Source: Desulfovibrio desulfuricans
Lineage (GTDB): Bacteria > Desulfobacterota > Desulfovibrionia > Desulfovibrionales > Desulfovibrionaceae
Length of the DNA stretch: 64,000 bases
Reading direction: 5' to 3'
Assembly: GCF_024460775.1 (NCBI RefSeq)
Contig: NZ_JANFYZ010000003.1
Location: forward strand, 1 to 64,000
Shown here: positions 60,146-64,000 of the stretch, in pieces
How positions within the stretch are numbered: position 1 is the first letter of the stretch
Layout: each line of letters begins with the position of its first letter
Position numbers and translations under genes: made by a program
Notes under the pieces: model-generated
Database searches by the model: none
What the model was told of the DNA's origin: nothing
What the model saw: only the letters and a program-made list of their open reading frames with translations

Positions 60146-61477
60146 ATGCATCAAGCGCTCAAAGACGCCATAACCATAAGCAAAACCCTGTTGCGCAACG
60201 GCTATGACGCTCATGTTATCAACGCCCCCTTGCAGGAGCACCTGCTGGAAAACGCCACGCAGCCCACTGTGGATATTGCCTGCGAGCCGGATCTCGATAC
60301 GCTTATCAAGCTTTTTCCCAAGGCAGTGCCACAGCACGACAAGCGCGCTCTGGCAACGCTGGAAGAAAACGGCTTTATTTTCTGTTTTTATCCCCTGGAA
60401 GTAGCTGCTGCCGGACACCCGGAACTTTCCCTGCTGCGCATCACGCCTACCATGATGGACAGGATGCCTCATGAGGAGCAGCTCAAGCTGCGTATCACAG
60501 GCTTTGGCAGCCCTGAAACCACGCAGGATGCCTACGACGGTTTTGAAGACGTCAAGGGCGGCGCTATCCAGCTTGCGGGCCTTCCGGATGAAACCCTGCG
60601 CCACAATTACCTGCTGGCGGTACGCGCCCTGCGTTTTGCAGCCAATTTTGACCTGCCCATCGAGCCCAACACATGGCTTGCCATTGTGCGCGCCTCAAGC
60701 CGCGTGCTTGATTACGTCCCGGCTACGGACATCATGGACGAATGGCGCAAAGTTGCCGCCGAATCCATGTACCGATTTGTGCGCCTGCTCTTTGATTCGC
60801 ATATCCTTCAGGGGCTTATCCCCGAAGTGGCCTCCCTCTCCTGCCTCACCCAGATGCGCAACAAGGAAGGCGACACGGAAAACGTGTTTGAACACACGCT
60901 TGAGTGCATGAAGCACTACCCTGAAGAAGATTTCCACTACGACTGGCTTGGCACCATGGCCATGCTGTTCCACGATGTGGGCAAGCTCTACACCGGCGAA
61001 TATTTCGACGGCATCTGGACGTACTACCAGCACCACCGCGTTGGCGCCAAGGTGACGCGCAAGATACTGCGCCGCCTGCACTTTGCACAGGAAGATATCG
61101 ACCTGCTGTGCCATCTGGTGCGCCACCACATGCGCTTCCACTTCATGATGACCGACAGGGGCATTCGCCGTTTCAAGGCGCTGGACGACTACCCCCGGCT
61201 TATCGCCATGGCCAGGGCCGACCTCAAGGCCCGCGACGGCATTCTCACTTCGTTCAACCACAATATGAAGTATCTGGATCGCGCGGAAACGCCGGAACAG
61301 ATGCTGGAACCGCTGCTGAACGGCAATGAGATCATGAGCGAAACCAAGCTGTCGCCAGGCCCGCTGGTGGGCATTATTCGTGACGCGCTGTTGCAGGCCC
61401 AGATTGCAGGCGAAGTTACGGATGTTGAATCCGCTGTGACCTTTGTGCGTAATTACGCGCGCAAATCAGTGGGATAA
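60146..61477 (+). CDS. HD-domain protein resembling a tRNA nucleotidyltransferase with a degenerate head
   Basis: 443 residues. The middle section (GLPDETLRHNYLLAVRALRF near 153 and FDLPIEPNTWLAIVRASSRV) matches the neck/RNA-binding region of CCA-adding enzymes and poly(A) polymerases. The C-terminal part has an HD domain: HTLECMKHYPEEDFHYDW near 250, MLFHDVGKLYTGEYFDG near 274 and YYQHHRVGAKVTRKILRR. The N-terminal ~140 residues sit where the nucleotidyltransferase head belongs, but no G-[SG]-x9-DxD catalytic motif is visible. It may therefore be an HD phosphatase or phosphodiesterase. ATG 60146 is supported by AAGGAG upstream. Confidence 0.72.
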   Translation: MHQALKDAITISKTLLRNGYDAHVINAPLQEHLLENATQPTVDIACEPDLDTLIKLFPKAVPQHDKRALATLEENGFIFCFYPLEVAAAGHPELSLLRITPTMMDRMPHEEQLKLRITGFGSPETTQDAYDGFEDVKGGAIQLAGLPDETLRHNYLLAVRALRFAANFDLPIEPNTWLAIVRASSRVLDYVPATDIMDEWRKVAAESMYRFVRLLFDSHILQGLIPEVASLSCLTQMRNKEGDTENVFEHTLECMKHYPEEDFHYDWLGTMAMLFHDVGKLYTGEYFDGIWTYYQHHRVGAKVTRKILRRLHFAQEDIDLLCHLVRHHMRFHFMMTDRGIRRFKALDDYPRLIAMARADLKARDGILTSFNHNMKYLDRAETPEQMLEPLLNGNEIMSETKLSPGPLVGIIRDALLQAQIAGEVTDVESAVTFVRNYARKSVG

Positions 61478-61504
61478 CCGGCCAACCGCCTATGCTGACA
61501 CTAT

Positions 61505-61532
61505 GGGCGTTCCTTTGGGAACGCCCTTTTTT
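61505..61532 (+). terminator. Terminator after the HD-domain gene
   Basis: GGGCGTTCC with GGAACGCCC around a four-base loop, followed by TTTTTT. Confidence 0.9.
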
Positions 61533-61665
61533 GCTTGTTCACAGCCTATAAACGCGATGTTGCTGGCATGAAAATTTCTTGCCCATCTGCGCCAAACATC
61601 GTAGTTCAACTGCCAGTGCGCAACATATTTGCACCACAAAACCCTATCTAATTCCGGCAGAACAT

Positions 61666-62730
61666 ATGACCAATCTTCTCAACCTGACCCTTCCCGAACT
61701 GGAAAACTGGCTTCAAACCGAACTGGGCGAGCGCAAGTTCCGCGCCATGCAAATTTGGCAATGGCTATGGCAACGCATGGTTCGCGACTTTGAATCCATG
61801 ACCAATATTTCAAAAGACTGCCGCGAAAAGCTGACTGCCAAGGCTGTCATTGTCTGGCCGGAGGTAGTCACGGTTGAGAAAAGCCAGGACGATACCACAA
61901 AATTTCTGCTGCGGCTTGAAGACGGAGCCCTGGTTGAAACAGTGCTTATTCCTTCGGACTCGCGTGAGGGCGTACGCCGCTGGACGCAGTGCGTGTCCTC
62001 GCAAGTGGGCTGCGCCATGGCCTGTACCTTTTGTTCCACGGGACAAATGGGCTTTGAACGCAACATGACCATGGCCGAAATTCTGGGGCAGATACTTGTG
62101 GCGCGTGCGCACCTGGGTGATGACAGGCCGGAATGGCCCATGCTGCGCAATATTGTGTTCATGGGCATGGGCGAGCCACTGCTCAACATGCGCGAGCTCA
62201 TGCGCTCCCTTGAAGGCCTGAATAATGCCAAGGGGCTGAATTTCTCACCCCGCCGCATCACAGTTTCCACATGCGGCATTGAAAAAGGGCTGCGCGAGCT
62301 GGGAGATAGCGGCCTTGCTTATCTGGCGGTTTCGCTGCATGCGCCAACGCAGGAACTGCGGGCGAAAATCATGCCCAAGGCCGCACGCTGGCCTCTTGAC
62401 GAGATGTTTGAAGCGCTCAAGTCCTACCCGCTTAAAACGCGGGAGCACATTACTTTTGAGTACCTGCTGCTGGGCGGGGTCAACGACGGGCTGGAACAGA
62501 CCAGGGATCTGGCCCGGCTGGTGGGCGATGTGCGGGGCAAGCTGAACCTTATTGTTTACAATCCCGCGGAGGGCGCACCTTACGCCGCCCCTACGGAAGA
62601 AAGCGTACTGGCCTTTGAGCAGTACCTCTGGAAGCGCAAGATCACGGCCATTCTGCGCAAGAGCAAGGGGCAGGACATCAAGGCAGCTTGCGGGCAGCTT
62701 AAAGCTGACCGGCAGGCACAATTGGACTGA
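61666..62730 (+). CDS. rlmN: Dual-specificity 23S rRNA/tRNA adenine-2 methyltransferase RlmN
   Basis: Radical-SAM enzyme that methylates A2503 of 23S rRNA and A37 of some tRNAs. The 354-residue protein has the radical-SAM motif CAMACTFCSTGQMG (C-x3-C-x2-C) near residue 115, SSQVGC just before it, FMGMGEPLLNM near 165 and the C-terminal cysteine in KSKGQDIKAACGQL near 338 that takes part in methyl transfer. The start ATG 61666 leads directly into the conserved LLNLTLPELENWLQ; the open frame upstream to 61579 is not needed. The upstream terminator suggests a single-gene unit. Confidence 0.95.
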   Translation: MTNLLNLTLPELENWLQTELGERKFRAMQIWQWLWQRMVRDFESMTNISKDCREKLTAKAVIVWPEVVTVEKSQDDTTKFLLRLEDGALVETVLIPSDSREGVRRWTQCVSSQVGCAMACTFCSTGQMGFERNMTMAEILGQILVARAHLGDDRPEWPMLRNIVFMGMGEPLLNMRELMRSLEGLNNAKGLNFSPRRITVSTCGIEKGLRELGDSGLAYLAVSLHAPTQELRAKIMPKAARWPLDEMFEALKSYPLKTREHITFEYLLLGGVNDGLEQTRDLARLVGDVRGKLNLIVYNPAEGAPYAAPTEESVLAFEQYLWKRKITAILRKSKGQDIKAACGQLKADRQAQLD

Positions 62731-62757
62731 ACGGGCAAGCCTTATGCTGGAATAGCT

Positions 62758-63264
62758 CTAGCGTTGGGCCGGACGCCGCCTTGAACCGCCGCAGCACGTG
62801 TCTGCCCCATCGCGTGGTTTCAGCCAGCCGTAACCGCCGGTCCAGCGGCGACAGAGCCTGTAAATCAGCAGGGGAAGCAGGGCTAGGGCGCACACAAGAT
62901 GCAGCATTTTGACGTAGGCATACACGCCATCATACAGAGAAAAATTGGGCATATTGTGGACGATGAGCGCCAAACCGCTGATGGCCAGCCCTATCAGCAA
63001 AATAATGCGCAGCAAGCCGCACCGCGTCAGGCAGTAGGCACTGCGCCCCTGAAGGCGCCAGACGGTAAAGGCGTACGTTCCCAAGAACAGCAGTGCCGCA
63101 GAAGAATAATAATGCGCAACAGATGGCGACCAGTTGGAACTTTGAATCAGCCCATATCTTCCAGCTTGCGGCAGATGCGCAAGGCCGCTCCACACGGCTG
63201 TGAGCATGCTGGCCAGCCACAATACACTGAAGAATGAGGAAAAAAGCGAGGGCTGGTTTTTCAT
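62758..63264 (-). CDS. Four-helix b-type cytochrome membrane subunit
   Basis: 168 residues, four hydrophobic helices: SVLWLASMLTAVWSGLAHLP, HYYSSAALLFLGTYAFTVW, IILLIGLAISGLALIVHNM and MLHLVCALALLPLLIYRLC. Histidines in or near helices 1 to 4 (AHLP, VAHYY, IVHN, KMLH) are in places suited to heme b ligation. The C-terminus is cysteine-containing and basic. Its start overlaps the stop of the upstream Fe-S gene by four bases, so the two are subunits of one membrane oxidoreductase. It resembles the gamma subunit of formate dehydrogenase or a related anchor; the catalytic subunit is beyond the window. Confidence 0.7.
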   Translation of the reverse strand: MKNQPSLFSSFFSVLWLASMLTAVWSGLAHLPQAGRYGLIQSSNWSPSVAHYYSSAALLFLGTYAFTVWRLQGRSAYCLTRCGLLRIILLIGLAISGLALIVHNMPNFSLYDGVYAYVKMLHLVCALALLPLLIYRLCRRWTGGYGWLKPRDGADTCCGGSRRRPAQR

Positions 63265-64000
63265 GGCTTGCGCCTCATCTTTCTTTCACGCCACAGTCTT
63301 AGGCCAGCCAGGGCCGCTCCTGCCACTGGGGCCAGCAGAACAGCCTTCAGCAGGCTGTTTTCCTTATCCATACTGGCGCCAGCCGGGCGCAGGCTCGGCA
63401 TACCAAAGCCTACCTTTCCCTGACGCAGCATGTTGGCCTCGATATCGCGAAAAAGCACCGAAGAAACATAGATGGTGTTTGTTCCGCCATTTTCTTTGAG
63501 CCCAAAAATATCCCCACCCCGCTGTTCCGCCATTTCCTTGGCCAGCGTTGCCATTTCCTCACGAGGTCCTATGCGCATGGCCCCCTGCGGACAGGCCGTC
63601 ACGCAGGCAGGGCTTTCGCCAGCCTTGAGCAGAGAACTGCAATAATCACATTTGAACATCTGCCCGTTGCCAACATATCTGGGCGCAAGATTCAGGTAAG
63701 GCCCAACCCCCGCCTGGCGTTGCGGGATACCCCACGGGCAGGCCCGGTCGCAGGGGCCATCCCCCAGACAGGTGCTGCGGTGGGAGTAAACTGCGCCTTC
63801 GTTGCTTTGGCGCAAAGAGCCAGTGCTGCACAACGTGACACATTGGGGGTTCAGACAATGCAAACAGCGCCGCGGCAAATATATCCGCCGCTCCACACCG
63901 TTAACCGTGATGGAGCACGACTGGATGAAAAGCCAGTTATAGGGAGTAAGCCGGGAGACTTCATCGCGGCGGGTCGACCAGTCATTGCCGCGCACCCATG
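63261..64000 (-). CDS. 4Fe-4S ferredoxin-type subunit (HybA/FdhB-like), 5' end beyond the window
   Basis: The frame runs to the window edge at 64000 with no convincing start; GTG at 63995 has no ribosome binding site before it within the window, so the gene is most likely partial. At least 245 residues. Clusters visible: CLHCLNPQCVTLC near residue 46, CLGDGPCDRACPWG near 76 and CDYCSSLLKAGESPACVTAC near 116. A C-terminal anchor helix (LLKAVLLAPVAGAALAGLRL) is followed by a basic end. The layout fits the electron-transfer subunit of a periplasmic molybdoenzyme or hydrogenase, with the overlapping cytochrome b gene as its membrane anchor. Confidence 0.75.
   Translation of the reverse strand, partial: WVRGNDWSTRRDEVSRLTPYNWLFIQSCSITVNGVERRIYLPRRCLHCLNPQCVTLCSTGSLRQSNEGAVYSHRSTCLGDGPCDRACPWGIPQRQAGVGPYLNLAPRYVGNGQMFKCDYCSSLLKAGESPACVTACPQGAMRIGPREEMATLAKEMAEQRGGDIFGLKENGGTNTIYVSSVLFRDIEANMLRQGKVGFGMPSLRPAGASMDKENSLLKAVLLAPVAGAALAGLRLWRERKMRRKP

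Noticed and set aside
63261-63995. Taking GTG 63995 as the true start of the Fe-S gene
   Set aside because: The frame continues to the window edge, and family members have a further N-terminal cysteine cluster that would lie outside.

Overview
The window looks like chromosomal DNA of a sulfate-reducing Desulfovibrio, close to the D. desulfuricans group. The base composition is GC-rich. It carries sat (ATP sulfurylase), the full dsrMKJOP membrane complex of dissimilatory sulfite reduction, menaquinone genes of the futalosine type, and a six-gene periplasmic nitrate reductase cluster in the order napC-napM-napA-napD-napG-napH. That order, with no napB and with the tetraheme NapM, is the arrangement described for nitrate-respiring D. 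desulfuricans. There is no transposase, phage, integrase, rRNA or CRISPR array. There is one tRNA, Leu(UAA). The species assignment is inference.

Layout. 1-8 kb: an acidic coiled-coil protein (probably 5'-truncated), a small conserved-looking gene, then menaquinone genes (ubiE/menG, futalosine hydrolase, polyprenyl synthase) and purL. 8-10 kb: rlpA behind a strong promoter and a highly structured leader RNA, and an EamA transporter. 10-18 kb (minus strand): psd-pssA-leuA-leuC-leuD-leuB and a CCG-domain protein, with two long hairpin repeats between leuD and leuB. 18-23 kb: lipoprotein, DUF457 hydrolase, moaC-lgt, infA, pgpA and tRNA-Leu. 23-28 kb (minus): the nap operon. 28-31 kb: UV endonuclease, GNAT and MOSC proteins. 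31-38 kb: tamA-tamB outer-membrane assembly pair. 38-45 kb: DsrE-like protein, thiM, a soluble multi-Cache protein, typA and a purine nucleoside phosphorylase. 45-50 kb: a separate acetyl-CoA-carboxylase-like set (biotin carboxylase, fused AccA-AccD, unusual biotin carrier), then ssb. 51-60 kb: sat, a VKOR/thioredoxin-like protein, an RsbRD-N protein and dsrMKJOP. 60-64 kb: a degenerate tRNA-nucleotidyltransferase-like HD protein, rlmN, and the end of a membrane Fe-S/cytochrome b module cut by the window edge.

How it fits together: Sat activates sulfate in the cytoplasm. DsrMKJOP links the menaquinone and periplasmic cytochrome pools to sulfite reduction. NapCMADGH uses the same quinone pool for nitrate. 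The menaquinone genes at the left end supply that pool. The most interesting non-coding signals are a 150-nt leader before rlpA with four mutually competing segments, one complementary to the ribosome binding site; two tandem ~120-bp hairpins with a shared core in the leu operon; a 40-bp palindrome between nap and the UV endonuclease gene; a Rex-like operator on the sat promoter; and alternating inverted repeats in the dsr promoter. All functional assignments rest on reading motifs by eye. No database search was run.
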